From Kudoa neothunni (lineage: Eukaryota > Cnidaria), in the NCBI GenBank assembly GCA_964304625.1, contig OZ199840.1:9982001-10046000 (forward strand): 64,000 nt of DNA, read 5' to 3'. Position 1 is the stretch's first letter; each line of letters starts with the position of its first letter. Below, one piece after another: positions 12,766 to 26,937 of this stretch. The position numbers and the translations under genes were made by a program. The notes below the pieces were generated by a model. That model was not told the origin of the DNA. It saw only the letters and a program-made list of their open reading frames with translations, and searched no databases.

Positions 12766-13627
12766 TTGCGAACAAATGTGTATTGACAGTGATGATTTCT
12801 GTCGACTGACAACTTAGTTTCTTAGACTAAAATTATGCAGCTTTGCAATTGAATGTTTTTGCGCATTATCGTCTTTGTGGAACAATTATAATTTCTAATT
12901 ATTGATTATTAAAGAATGCGTGACTTGATTTTTTTGTATGTAAATGTTTGAAAGAAGTTGAATATTTGTTTATGTTATTTGGACAACGCTATGATGTTAA
13001 TTTAAAGAAAGTCTGGTCGATAGCGAGATTAGTCTTATACCTATCATGAGAACTCTCAAAGCTTATCTGATGAGTAGGCCACTTAGTAACATCTCTTGAA
13101 TTGGATCAACTACGCTAGAAATTCCAATTAAATTATCAAAGTTTAATTTTCGTATATAGTAGTATCACATATGTGAATTATTTGGTCATCACTTATGAAC
13201 GCGCCAAAAGACTGTAAATTAAATTTTAAAAGAAATAAAAGTTTAACAACGCATTACATAACTAGTTATGACGTTACTTAACTAGTTATGACGTTACTTA
13301 ATTAGTTGACTTTGGGCCTTTCAATAGATACTTAAAGTCTACAACGCATCATCGCCATCCTTCCCATGGACAGTGTGTTCCACGTAGGAGTTAAGATCGG
13401 TTCGGTTTTTGCCTTACACCGAAACCGATTTTAAAAATCTATTTTTCAATTAGTGTAACTTAGTTTCTATTATCAATTGATACAGTATTTTAAACAAAGA
13501 ATGACTAAAATAAGTTTTCGATCAATCATATTTTCACGTATTTTCGTATGTGAACAAGAATTAACATTGATAATTAAACAAATTATTTACAAAACCGAAA
13601 ACCATTTTAGAAATACCCCAATATTTC
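12766..13627. other. spacer after RPL5
   Basis: Contains the RPL5 3' end, with AT-rich 3' untranslated sequence to about 12920, then no recognised gene. A 20-bp tandem repeat (listed separately) lies at 13261-13308. Confidence 0.4.
13261..13308. repeat. 20-bp tandem repeat, about 2.4 copies
   Basis: The unit ACTAGTTATGACGTTACTTA occurs twice exactly and then partly (ATTAGTTGAC). It holds a TGACGT core, but no regulatory role is shown. Confidence 0.7.
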
Positions 13628-13772
13628 CATGTTTCCCATCGGTGGGACGTGCGGAAATTTTCAAACGTTTAGTGAGTCGCGGAAAATCCTGAGTATTGGT
13701 GTATTGATGTGACACGGATTTTTTTTTCTGGAAAAAGTGAGGTGCGATACAAAAAAAGGTTGGAAAACACTG
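13628..13772. mobile_element. short hAT-type non-autonomous element
   Basis: The left end CATGTTTCCCATCGGTGGG and the right end AAAAGGTTGGAAAACACTG form imperfect inverted repeats of the hAT kind (CA-TGTTTCCCA). The two ends match the two ends of the larger element at 32505-33198, including the GGTGGG and the AACCTTTTTT sides. This points to an internally deleted copy of the same family. No clear 8-bp target duplication was found. Confidence 0.5.
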
Positions 13773-13946
13773 AAACAACCGAAGCCGAACTGCGTTAACA
13801 CCTAATTACATTACACGTAGATCCCATCTTTCATATTTGTATATTTATATATCAAATGCTTATATCGTTTAAAAAATTTTGAATTTTTAGAAATTTAATC
13901 ATAGTATTTTCAAAGCTTAAATTCTTTTTGACTTAGATAATCATCC

Positions 13947-14123
13947 ATGATTAATACTCGTTTATTATGGAATTATCTCTATAAAGACGTCAAACGTTGG
14001 AGACCTCAACAAGTAGATACATGGGTGAACAAATATTCCCTCATACACGGCGTATTATTGATAATTTCAATTACAGTAACATTGTATTGGATTTTATATG
14101 TTGAAAGTCTTTTGACTCGTTAA
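13947..14123 (+). CDS. putative 58-aa single-pass membrane protein
   Basis: Open frame starting MINTRLLWNYLYKDVKRWRP, with a hydrophobic stretch around residues 34-51 (LIHGVLLIISITVTLYWILY) and then a short tail ending LLTR. Base composition is richer in GC than the surroundings, which favours coding. The N-terminal half is basic and Trp-rich, so one membrane segment with the N-terminus in the cytosol or matrix is likely. No family was recognised. It could also be a chance frame. There are no close neighbours on this strand. Confidence 0.35.
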   Translation: MINTRLLWNYLYKDVKRWRPQQVDTWVNKYSLIHGVLLIISITVTLYWILYVESLLTR

Positions 14124-14718
14124 TATTGATTGAATTAACATGGACCGTTGCTTGATATTTCTGATCGTTTCGTAGAAATTATTTCCTCGCGTTGTCATAA
14201 TTTTAAGTGTAAAATGTCGTGTTTCAAAAAATCACTTCGAATCAAAAGAATAAATGAATAGAAAATAATCCGGTTTTTTTGATTGAAACAACACAATTTT
14301 TCCGGTTTTATGTGGACTTATTTTAAGATTTATTATTGTTAATTTAAAATGTGATAAACATGATTGAATAAGTGATGAGCCATTATATAAAAATTGTAAA
14401 ATAAATTATTTACTGAACAATTAATTAATTAGTTAATTTAATTGAAACTAACATTTTAGGAACCATCGTAGGACCCACGAGTCCACCTATGCAATAAACG
14501 CCGCTTTTCTTTTGTTAAAATTCGAATTCTGAAGCTCTAACTTCACGTATATTCATGAAATTTATTCTTTTTTTGTTTAAAATTATATTATTTAAGTTTA
14601 ATCCCATTTTTGATTTATTTAAATCTATTGTTTAGAAAATAATGTATTGTTTAATTAGAAATATGAATTATTGTTGTATCAGCTCGATTTAACATTTTAT
14701 TCGTGGAAAGTGATTAAA

Positions 14719-14865
14719 ATGTCACCGGAATGCGAACGTATAACGTCTGGTGATCTTAGCGATTTTATGGTAAACAAAAATTCCTTGGATGGAAGTTCAG
14801 GTGATAAATTGAGTAATGAACAGATTTGTTCTAAAATTTATAATCATATGATTGATATTTTTTAA
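14719..14865 (+). CDS. putative 48-aa hypothetical protein or first exon
   Basis: A short open frame beginning MSPECERITSGDLSDFM. It is hydrophilic, rich in Ser, Asp and Asn, and has no signal peptide. The bases GTAAAC directly after the second ATG codon could be a splice donor, so this may be a first exon rather than a whole gene. No downstream exon was recognised. Function unknown. Confidence 0.22.
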   Translation: MSPECERITSGDLSDFMVNKNSLDGSSGDKLSNEQICSKIYNHMIDIF

Positions 14866-14940
14866 CCGTTGGATTCCAGGAGCCCAAGGTGGTTCAAATT
14901 AGGAAGGCCACAATATAACAATATGTTCTATATAAGGTTA

Positions 14941-15222
14941 ATTGCAACGGATGGCAATTATTAGGAAACTAAGACAGTAATTCAACATCAACGAAGATTC
15001 TCGATATAGGAATTTTCAATTAGTTATTTTGATAGCAAACAAAAATAACAAGAAATTCATCGTATTTTTAAATATCAATATTAAGTTTAAATTTAGAACA
15101 TACAATTAGTTGGTGTAATTTCTAAATGATTATATTTGAGAGCATCTAAAATTGGAACCACGTTATGCAACGCTTATTAAAACCACATAATCAGGTAACT
15201 TGAAATTAAATTAAACAACTAT
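14941..15222. repeat. interspersed repeat, copy 1
   Basis: Matches 27670-28012 at moderate identity. Shared words include TTAGTTATTT, ATAACAAGAAATT, TTTGAACCACGTT or its close variant, and CCACATAATCAGGT. No reading frame or clear terminal repeat is seen, so the class is unknown. Confidence 0.6.
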
Positions 15223-16947
15223 TCATTTTTGCCTATAATTTTGTTTATTTTTTCAATAAGAGAAATAAGAAAGATAAGAGCAATAATAACGTTTGATATT
15301 TGATACATAAGGTATAACATAAATTAAATACCGGAATAGAATAATATAGAGATGAATTTATTATAAATTTTGAATTTGACGAGAAAACCTTCGATACAAT
15401 TTTTGTGTCAAAATATTTTATTTTCGTACAGAAATATTTGTATTTCTAGATTTATGGATAATACCTTTGACAATGGTCGTCAAAGGTATAACAGCCGAAG
15501 CTGAAAAACATTCCAATCAGCTTCTAGTATAAAACAATAAATCTATAGTACACATAATGTGAAATTTTTATTAATTTCCCAATTTTAGATTTCTAAGGAC
15601 ATTGAAAGCAGAGTCATCAGATGAAATAAGAGTTTCATTTTCCTCTTTTAAATTTGATTGGGAACTTTTTGATTGGATTGAGCATATACATGTTTGTCTT
15701 CAAAGGTTGATTTCTCAGTTCCATCCCTTTGAATTTTGCACAAGCGGATTTCAAAATGTGTCGAATGAATAATATTTGAATTTTACATAGACTTTAATAA
15801 TTTCGTCGAATAAATAACTTGCACTTGTTATAGTAAATCAACTTTCCACTGAGCCAAAGTTATTGAAAGGAACTTTTTTAAATGGCGACTCAACCCAGGA
15901 ATTTCCAACTTTTCTCTTGATGTAAACAAACGATTCATCATATTTGAAAATTTTCAAAAACTAGTTAAATCAAATATCACAATATTTTCGCATATGTCAG
16001 CAATTTTAGGTATACTAGACCATCTGGTATCATTTTTAATAGCAATTCCTCAATAGTCCGAAAACTCTGATTTAAATTATATTCGAAATTTCTTCTCTAA
16101 AAAAGCACAACTGCAATTAATTTTTGATCAACCCTGATGCAAAGATGGAGACATAATTCCAGGGCTTGGATTTTTTAGGATCACCTTCGGTTCTTGGAGG
16201 TTTTTTCATTTTAACAAAATTTTGGTTGTTCATTTGGAAACCTGCTCACATTAAATAATAACCAATTTTTTATGTACAACATTAGTACTTATATTTTGAA
16301 TAACGTACCCTATTCAGATGATATCATGTAGAGTTAAGACACATTATCGAACGACGCAAATTAGCTTGTTTAACGTGACACGATTCCATAATTAATCAGT
16401 AAACACAGTCGAGCACTATTAGAAAGTTAAAACGTTATTTCAAAGTATATATCTCGAACCATTAAATAATTAATTGTGAGTATATTAATCTATACTAGAC
16501 AATAAGAGGTAAGATGCAATAAATATGTAACATGTAATATGTAAGAGAGGATTTAACCGCCAAAAAGTTGCAGAAATATTATGTTAAATTCAAATTTAAA
16601 ATCTCAACAATTAATTATAGAATCGGAAGTGGATTAAAAACTTTCAACAGATACGATTCTATTTTTGTGTTGTACATTAACTAAGCGTTTAAGTTTAAAG
16701 TACCTTAGGTTTTTTAAACCCTGCAGACAGCCCTGTCTCGATAATCAATCAATCAATCAATCATGTTTACTCATACACACGTCTAATTAGACTAACTTAA
16801 AACTAAGTGTTTTTAGTAGACAAACATTTACATTAAAAAAAACAAACTTTGAATAAATTTTTAGATAAAAAAAGATTACAATTAACAATTAAATGATAAG
16901 AACAGTTAATAAACGATTGACACACGATAATGTATAAAAATTATAAA
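15223..16947. other. non-coding stretch before PCYT1
   Basis: No gene recognised. An (ATCA)n microsatellite of about five units sits at 16743-16763. The last 150 bases are downstream of the PCYT1 stop codon and probably hold its 3' untranslated region. Confidence 0.4.
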
Positions 16948-18268
<1,321 letters not shown>

Positions 18269-19700
18269 GATAATCTCTTGATTGAAGATGGTGACTCGCG
18301 CAGGTTGGTCGTGACAAATTAAAGATTATGGCACTAAGTCATGAGATTTAGCTGTATTCATTTAATTAAGCAACCGCCTTCATTTAACTCCCACAGTTCT
18401 ATATTTCGACCAACCACCTCATTGTAGATTTTAAAATTATTTGAAACTCAATTTTATATTTTTTATAAGTATTTTTTTGATCTGAAAAATTAATGTCGAA
18501 CGCCCGTATTTTTTGTTTTTTATAAGTCCATATGGCCATTAGATCGGATCTAGTTGTTCACACATTCTCTGGAAGTATTAGGGATTTTTAAGCTAATTGA
18601 TTCTCCTCATCTAATTATATAAATATTATTTTATATGATTATTAGAGAATTCTACCGATGACACATTAGTTTGTTCGAGAGTTTTCTAATCAAATGCCTT
18701 GCAACGTTTATGTTTCTATGTTCTCATACATGGTTGTTAAGTGTGTGAATGGATGTGTTGTTGGGATATTTGAATGACTTAGAAAGGTGATTGTCTGCGT
18801 GCGCGTATTACGTTTAAATCTAAACAATTCCTATTCACCAAGGATTCGAAAATATTGTTTTTAATTACTTGCTAAGATTAGTTATTGAGAGATGTAATAG
18901 TAGCTCAGATTAATTAGAACTAGGAGTAAACAAAATTCAATCACAATGTTATAATATTATGGTATTATGGTATTATAGTATGTATAAAGCATAAAGCATT
19001 AAGCACATGAAAAATATTATTGATAAGAATAAGAATTATCCGGGTGAATCTTAACTTAATACGTGATATTAACAATATTTATATTTCGTATTTGTTCGTT
19101 TTTGAGAAAATATGATTGGTGATAATTAATGGATGAATATATTTTAGGAATTGTTTTACTTTAAAGTAGGATTATTAATTACGAAGATATGGGTTAATTA
19201 AAACCGACCTTATTGTCATTGTGTATGTAAATTTGAGATTCATATGTTTGGTACTTAACTGTAACTGGATTAATTCTCGCTAAGGCAGGATTAATAATTA
19301 ATCACCGTGGAAAAATTAAAGTCAAATAAGAGAGAGAGAACGCAAGTTATGGCGAATATAAACATAAAAAATTACAGGTTTCTTTGGATTTCATGAACAC
19401 GGTTGTACACAGCTATTTTAAATGGTAATCAATAAGGCGAAAAATAATAGGGTGTAAATATCAAACTAAGATGAATCATTCATTTATCCATTTATAATTG
19501 AGTTTGGATATTGCCAGATAATTTTCAACACAATATACAACTAGAGCGCCTGCGAACAAGGGCTATCCGAAAAATATGGTTCATTTTAACCCATAGCGAT
19601 TTTCATATTTAACTTGCGAACAGAGCATAATTATTAATGATACAGCGTAGAATATTTCTTATAGAATTATGTGGGAAGTTTGAAAATAATCCAAACTACT
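18269..19700. other. spacer upstream of PCYT1
   Basis: No gene recognised. The PCYT1 promoter should lie at its left edge. The rest is AT-rich, with a short run of TATGGTATTATGG-like repeats near 18955-18980. Confidence 0.4.
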
Positions 19701-21515
19701 AAAGGGCACGATAAACCACCGACGTGCGTTTTCCAATTAAACGTTCATGTGTTTGCGCCGAGGAAAAATACAATAATATATTAATAGAATGACAAAATAT
19801 TATGAATTATGATAGATCCTTGAATATGTGATATGCATATAATTTTTGCACTTCATACACAAATAGATAGTGGTGTTTTTTACAAACAACGCATTTGTGC
19901 CTTTTTTCAATGGGTCTGCGCTCGTTGTTAACCAATCACATAACAACACAGCGTGAATATTTACTAGAGATGATCTTCTAGTAATTTTTTCATTTCGGAT
20001 CATATTGGCTACAATACGCATAATATGTGTCGATACTTTTATGTCTCATTTATTCCTATAATTGAGCCATATGCAGGAATTGACCGCTGCCATTGAGATA
20101 ATATTTGTGAACAAGGGCCAGTACCAATTTTCCCAACGAATTTTTACTCTGTAACTGGATATATTATTGTCTGCGATGTCAACACCTCCCATATGCTTGT
20201 TATACATACATGAGACATATAGATGAACTATCGTCGTGTAGCACTTTCTTGTTTTACAATAAAGCGTTATATACTGGATTGATTCAACAGAAAGCACATT
20301 AATATGAAAGGGAATTGGTTTTGTATCGTTGTAATAAACGCAATTTATTTTGGTTGAGCGATCTTCGTACGACTCATAATAACCACTAGGTTTCTTTTCC
20401 ATTATCTTAGGATCTGCTAAGGGACATTTATATCTCTCTTCTTCTATTCAGCTATCAATTTATAAGAGTTGAAAAAATTGTCGAATAAAGATGTCATTTC
20501 TTCCTTCAAGTTCTTCAACAAATTTTAACACAAAACTGCCACCTAAACCAAGACTTTTGTGATACGATTCTTCCTTACCGGTGTACACATTAAAATTGTA
20601 AATATAACCATCAGAAGATGTTTAAAGCGAAAACGAACCGGTTTCCCTTTTATGTACATTTCGCAATATGATGGCCTTTGTATGGTATCATTTTTTCGTC
20701 AATCGCGAAGTTATTATGGAAAAAAACCAGATTTTTTATGATTTTTATTCATTTTTTCAATGAATGGTCTTACTTTGAAAGGTTTATCAGTCTTATCCTA
20801 CTTTGAATTGTCGTTAAAATGTAGATATTTTTTATTAATTTGAATCTATTGTATGACATTGACTTTTTCACAAATTCGACGCCAGCGTCCATAACAGATT
20901 CCCAATACATATGATGCTGGGATCATTTATTATATCCTGTTAATAATAAAATGCCGATGAAACATTTGAGTTCCCTTATCGTCAAAGGAAATTTATGGTC
21001 GTTCTTTTGTTGAGCGTATAAATTTGTTTCTTTAACGATATGCAATAACAAGTTTTCGTCAAAAAATTCCAGAAAACTTTCATATGACTCATACATGTTC
21101 GAATCATCATTATCGATAATATTTATTATACTGTGGATTATCATATCTTCATTTATTGAGTTTGTCAACGAATTATAATGTGGGATGATTTTACGCCATC
21201 TGACTCCGCCATTTTCAATTTTTTCATCATGCTCGACGTTAATTAAAGTTTCCATTTCGCCGCATATCTCAGGGACAGTTCCAATCTCAATGTTGTCGTA
21301 ATCTCTGTGGACGAACTCATCCTCTTCATCGGTCAATGTATCCACATGATCTGAAGGTATGACCATAAAATCAACCGTATTTGGTAATTCATCGATATTT
21401 TCAATATTTTCGATGGCATCGACTAAGTTTCTGTACCTCATCTTAAAGCTTCCACCTTGAGGTTAACAAAAAGATTAATTGAGAAATCGCATGCCGGTAG
21501 TTTATCGTGCTCTTT
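19701..21515 (-). mobile_element. decayed piggyBac-family DNA transposon
   Basis: Inverted ends GGCACGATAAACCACCGACG (left, from 19701) and the matching stretch read inward from 21515 (GAGCACGATAAACTACCGGC) bound the element. On the minus strand the transposase begins near 21441 with an acidic N-terminus, then RWRKIIPHYNSL, ETNLYAQQKN and ELKCFIGILLLTGYNK, which match the start of the piggyBac domain. The frame breaks near 20935. More of it is read at 20402-20046, including YNKHMGGVDIADN, the hallmark of the C-terminal catalytic part, and a final Cys-rich piece at about 19800-20021 (YLCMKCKNYMH) resembles the zinc-binding tail. Several stops and frame changes show it is dead. No TTAA duplication was found. 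Confidence 0.8.
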
Positions 21516-24142
21516 TCGGCATTGTTTTATGTTGGTAATTATTTGTAGCTCTCTTATATATTATGTTTAATTCTTTATTTATATTAAACTTCTGTTAATA
21601 TATTATTATATACTAAAAATATAATATTTTTAAATAACAGTTTAGTAGAATTCCTGTTCTATTTGTACGTTGTCGCATTACAAGGGTAGTACAGAACAGT
21701 ATCTGACACAATGTAGAATATATTTAACGAATATTTTTATATAATATAGAAATTATACATATGAATCGTATATCCTAGAATTACATTATTAAACAAATTA
21801 TTGTAAGATATAGAGTGGTGTGAAGATTGTGCCGAAATGGGAACGAAAAACCGCCATGGGTTAATTAGTGTGTAATTACGATGTATTACGTCGTTTAAGA
21901 ATACTTTATTTATAAAAAATATTTAATTTGGTATGTTAAAAACAGTTGCTGGGTTGAGGGTTATTATAAATAAATTTCTTTATCAAATTTATCAGTTGTT
22001 TTAACCGGCTAACGATCTCAAAAACGGTGCCCATGTTACACTTAACAAATGTGTAAAATTACCCAAAAAAACGATAGAGGATAAAATTTTTTCTTTTCGA
22101 TATTTGATTCCAATTTGTTTGGTAAAAGTAAATCATTGTATGCCCCAGAAATAACGAACATTTGGCAATATTTAATGATCGATATAAAAAGATATAATGA
22201 ATACAAAATCGTTAGAGGATTAATAATTAAATTGAAAAAAGGTGACATCCTTCTTCAGTTTTTAAGTTTCAGTTTTTTTAGATTCGTATGTAGATTCTTT
22301 AAAGAATTTTCGATTTTGGTAATTTCATTAAATTAATAAAAGCATATGTATGGGTGAGCTATTATTTCATCAATTGGAAGTCTCAAAATTACGATTAACC
22401 AAATTTTGAATAAATTACTTATTCATCTATGTTTTTAATTTAAAATTAATAAAATTTTAACATATGACAATGAAACGCTAGGGATTTTTTGAAATAGTCT
22501 GTGATGAATGAGGATGCAGTTTGTTAGAGCGTTTTTAAAATATTAATGGTATCCAAAAATGTATTTGACGTAAATTAATTCCTCAAAAGATATAAAATTT
22601 ACTAAAAGACTTTAACTTGATTTAAAATTATGGATAACACAGTTTTGTAGAATGGAATATGTTGTTTTTAGTAAGAGAATCTAATATTTTAAAATTGGTG
22701 TAAAAGTTGTGGATGGTTAACGTGAGGTATATATAAATAAATCTCTTCTTCTTCGTTTAATCATTTTATTACGGTACTTGATGATATCATATAATATTTC
22801 AAAAGTCATTCAGTATTTTTCTATCATAATAATATGTAGAGTTGATCATCAGCTTTGATAATTCTTTGGTTTTAAAAATAAGAAAATAAAAATTGATATT
22901 TTTTATTGATAGAGACTAGAATTTAGGTCGTTATTTAGTTTTCGTAATATAATTATCACAATATATTGTTCAACAGTCAAAATTTTAAATTAATTAGAAC
23001 AAATTATTTTCAATCACGAATTTATTAGTCATTTTTATTTTATAGGTACATTGTACTTAAATTATTCTGGCAATTCCAGTATGAATTGATTATTTACACT
23101 GCCGGTTTCTTTGTGTAATTTTAGTTGGTACAAAGTTTGTATTAAATAGATAATGCTTTTTTTTAAATTCAAATATCTTCATTTACTATATAATATAGGT
23201 GACTTTGTATAAGGTTTCGCCCCTTCAGTGATTAGATGACAAGGAATTCTTCTTTTGGCATATTTGAGTTATCCATCCAAAAACAAAATTCATTTGTTTT
23301 ATTTAATTTAGTTTAAATAATGAAAAATTCTTCTGGATACAATAATATACTATTTGTAGGATGTAATAAATACATTTTTAATAGTTTTTCTAAAGTAATT
23401 TATTGAGTAGGCTGAAATAGTTAAATATTGTTATTTCTATTAATTTAACCAATTATATTTAATTTTAATATTCATTAGAAAAATCAGTAATTTTACATTG
23501 ATTTTTTGGCGAAATTAATAAATTTTAGTTCAAAATTCAAAATTGGATATAATTGAGATTACACGGAAAAAATATTGCGCAGTAGCGAGGTTCCGTTATT
23601 TGACTATTTTTTCATTTTATTTATGTTAATTAAAAGTAATTCTAATTGAGTTAACTAATTCAATTAAAATTTAAATATATATCAATTCTATTTATAAAAT
23701 AAGGTAATATTTACTCATTTGATTTTAAACGCGTGGATGAAAACATTTTTAATAGTTAAAATAAAATATGAACTTTGAAGATCTACCAAAACTTTCTAAC
23801 TGATATATAAAAGTTAACATATATTTAAACAATTCGGTATTCTCGAAATTTAGATAAAAAACCGTATTTTGTTGATATAATATTCAATTTTACCCAATAA
23901 AATTCATGCCGAAATTTTGCTTAATATTGAATATCTAATATTATACCTTGTTTACTCATTAAATTATGAGTCTTAATTAGCGATGATGTATTACCAATTA
24001 ATAATTGAATCTATAAATATGTTTAGCACTTTAAAAGTTACACTCTGACCTGTAAAATACTCTATGGAATAGACTCAGCAAAGTGACCAATCAATAATCG
24101 ATATAGGTGATAAATAACACCTTCAACAAACCAAAAGCAACA
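21516..24142. other. long AT-rich non-coding stretch
   Basis: No gene was recognised. Reading frames of about 70 codons near 22040-22340 overlap on both strands and look like chance frames in AT-rich DNA. Confidence 0.4.
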
Positions 24143-24395
24143 ATGAGAGTACTGGCTAGATTTATTTTCATATTCTTTATTCTTTCTGCTATTACACAAG
24201 TTTTTCTGAGTACATAATTGACATTTTTCAGCAATATTTAATTTTCCTTAGTTCAAGAGATGAATACTAACGCTGAAGGACAACCTATATGGACTGAAGG
24301 AAAAATGAGAGATAGAAACTGTATTTCTCTTATCAGATATTTCTAACTTTATTCTAGATATTCCTACTCCTGACGATGTCGAAGCAGATAAGTGA
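24143..24395 (+). CDS. short secreted peptide precursor (57 aa)
   Basis: Three exons read as 24143-24209, 24252-24320 and 24358-24395, joined by phase-1 introns of 42 and 37 bases with GT...AG ends. The start MRVLARFIFIFFILSAITQ is a strong signal peptide. The mature part, about 35 residues, is hydrophilic and acidic (MNTNAEGQPIWTEGKMRDRN, then IPTPDDVEADK). It has no cysteine and no dibasic cleavage pair. Each splice keeps frame, and the introns have the same size and phase as those of the Kunitz genes, which supports a real gene. No family was recognised. It could be a secreted effector or peptide hormone-like product, but the sequence gives no function. Each exon is too short for a simple frame scan. 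Confidence 0.55.
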
Positions 24396-24995
24396 ATAGG
24401 TCGGATTGACAATTAAATAATATTTATCACTTTATTGATTTGGTTTATTCGAATAATACATTTTTATTGTTTCAAATATTCATTGAATCCATTTGAGCGT
24501 CATTAAAAATATAAACTCATAATTAATTAATTAATTTATTAATTAATTAAATTAATTAATTAGTAAACTGTTTTTGAATAGTCATTCTTGATTTTTTGAG
24601 TGAATGGTGAACAAATTTTCTTAAAAGTTTTTAAAATTATTGCAAAATTAATTTAATACTCAAGATTAGATTAATAGATTATTAGATCAAAAGGCACTAG
24701 AATTTATATTTAAAAAGCATTTAAAGTTTTTATGCGCGCTACACTCAAATAAATTAAATAATATACTCCACAACAATTTAAACTCTACATAAAGAAAGTA
24801 GCGAAATAATTAAAGTATTAAGCAATAAAATAATATAAAGAGGAGAGTTTTGGATTTAAGTATTACTTTCTAAATATTTCCTTTCCTAACTTTGTTGAAT
24901 CCAAATAATCATAAAAATTACAGTAATTATTTACAAATAAATACAAACTAATATAAAATAACTGTCAAATGCACAGAAAAAAAATCAAAAATCAA
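24396..24995. other. spacer between peptide gene and SEC22
   Basis: AT-rich with no gene. A run of TTAA/AATT repeats at 24518-24563 is low-complexity DNA. The right side is the SEC22 3' region. Confidence 0.4.
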
Positions 24996-25894
24996 TTAAA
25001 CAAGTACATATCGCAATGTAACAAACAAAATTATAATAATAATCATAAAAACCAATCCGTATTTTAGAAAAGCAGCTTTTCTATTTAAAAGTTGTGCATC
25101 TTTACGATATTTTTGAGAGTGATGCTTTAGATTTAGAGCTTTGTCGTCCAAACCTTAATTTTGATATAGCTTTTAAAATAATTTATCACAGTCTCTAATT
25201 AGTACTGGAGAGCCCTTTCCCGCGATTCAACACACTTTCAATATTCTCCATCAACATTTCATTGATGCTATTGAGTTCTTGGTTGAGTTGTTGTTGGTTG
25301 GATTCGTGAAGGCGTTGATTTGGATTACCAAATTGCCTTTTAGCCTCTTTTATATCATCATCTAAGGTGGGAAACAAATATTCTCACATCGTAAACAACT
25401 CAAATCGTTGCATACCAAAATCAATGAAACAATACGGTCTAATACTGGACATGATTTGATTTTGGTTGTATTTTTGTAGGAATCTACATTTAATTGTATC
25501 CAAAAATGAAAAAACATTTGTTCTTGGGAAATTCTTTTCTGTCACAGTCATAAAACATATGTTTTGATGTTTTATCCCACTAAAATTCGAAAATGCATTA
25601 CACAATGTAAGGCATTTAATGAGAGAAGATTTTAAAAACACCCATACTAGATAATCAACTGTCCAATGTCAACACTACATGGCCAAAATGATAGATCACG
25701 ACAATTTTGTATGATGTGTTTCATTTTAGCGTGATATTCGCCCACTTGATCGTAACCCTTTATGTACAAACAATAGGACAAATAATTCAACCAAATAGTT
25801 TATAGTCGGTAGGATAGATTACAATTTCATTTGGTATCGACGTGGCTAAAATTAGAGCGTCATTTTCTCTAATCACCGCAGTGGTCAGATCCAT
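24996..25894 (-). CDS. SEC22: vesicle SNARE SEC22 (219 aa)
   Basis: Five exons on the minus strand: 25894-25823, 25757-25648, 25579-25416, 25361-25206 and 25153-24996. All junctions keep frame. SEC22 is the R-SNARE of ER-Golgi transport, with an N-terminal longin domain, a SNARE helix and a C-terminal membrane anchor. The start MDLTTAVIRENDALILATSI matches the longin strand of SEC22. PYCFIDFDDDIKEAKRQFG matches the linker. The SNARE helix reads LNQELNSINEMLMENIESVL, then NRGK with the expected central basic residue, then LDDKALNLKHHSQKYRKDA. The anchor is GLVFMIIIIILFVTLRYVLV. Length is close to human SEC22B (215 aa). The call rests on similarity along the whole protein. Confidence 0.93.
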
Positions 25895-26712
25895 CTTGTA
25901 CCACGTCAGCCGGCTTAGCTTAGATACTATGGGTTTGGTTGCGCAAGCAAATTTGATCAATGCATATTCGCTGTCTTGTTTTCTCACCTTGGCGATTAAC
26001 CAGCTCCTTTTTACTTGTTTTAATCAATAAAATGAACCTATTAAGCTTTTTTGATTGATAATAATATATTGATATTTTAATTAAAATAATAATCTTAAAT
26101 ATTTCTCCAAATAAGTTATAAGTAAGTCATTGAGTTTTGAGATGAACGAAATGGTAGAATATCCGAAAAATCTGCAAAGAATTAGCGTACTTTATCTCTC
26201 ATATTTAAAGGAATAATATTGTCATTTGACTTGGGGTCGAGAATTAATCAATAAAATGACACCATAACAAAGAATATAAAGTTCAAATGAAAAGGTCGCA
26301 AATATTGTTAGTCAATTTCAATTTGATCTATCATCTATGGATGAAAATCTGTATTATTATTATTAATGATAGTAATTTTACAAAATTAATAGTATCACAA
26401 ATTATCCCTTTGCTCACTCCACATTATTATCAACATATCAACATATCAACATTATGGTGGAATGCCGTATACAAAAATAAACGGGGAAGAAAGAAATATT
26501 CATCTCATTAGCATTAAAATAGAATTATCTCTTTCTAGTTGCTTTGATTAAAGTTATTTCATGTGAAATAACCTACGACATTCAAACTAAATATATGATC
26601 GCTGGAGACAAACAATTTGTCAACACTTACGGTGTGAATTAACTTGGTATAATCGAATTTTAACACACGAGTAACTATATAGACAATTTTTAAATAGATT
26701 AAAATAATAATT
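25895..26712. other. spacer upstream of SEC22
   Basis: No gene recognised. The first 150 bases should hold the SEC22 promoter and 5' untranslated region. The rest is AT-rich. Confidence 0.35.
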
Positions 26713-26937
26713 TTATTTTTTAAAGTCGTTTAAGGACGCGAATGTTGAATTATATGAAGAGTTTACGAACGATGACGTCATCCACCTATCGCCTAGTTGG
26801 TTCATTCCACGTATAAACACCAATTGATAAGAAAGAGCATGCGCTGCGTTGATGAGACTTTCAGTTCTGCTTCTGAAGCCGTTTGATGAAAGTACCACTC
26901 TGAGCATTTTCGGCATTTTCTTGGTGTTTAGAATCAT
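26713..26937 (-). CDS. putative 74-aa protein, unrecognised
   Basis: An open frame on the minus strand beginning MILNTKKMPKMLRVVLSSNG and ending SLNDFKK. It is clearly richer in GC than its surroundings and has few AT-rich codons, which favours coding. The N-terminus is basic and lacks acidic residues for the first 20 positions, which would suit a mitochondrial targeting sequence. The middle is weakly hydrophobic (ALSYQLVFI). No domain was recognised. A palindromic TGACGTCA lies within it, so a regulatory role for the region is an alternative reading. Confidence 0.3.
   Translation of the reverse strand: MILNTKKMPKMLRVVLSSNGFRSRTESLINAAHALSYQLVFIRGMNQLGDRWMTSSFVNSSYNSTFASLNDFKK

Noticed and set aside
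22042-22336. Overlapping frames of about 70 codons on both strands
   Set aside because: AT-rich, Lys/Ile/Phe-dominated on both strands, no splice structure and no family likeness.
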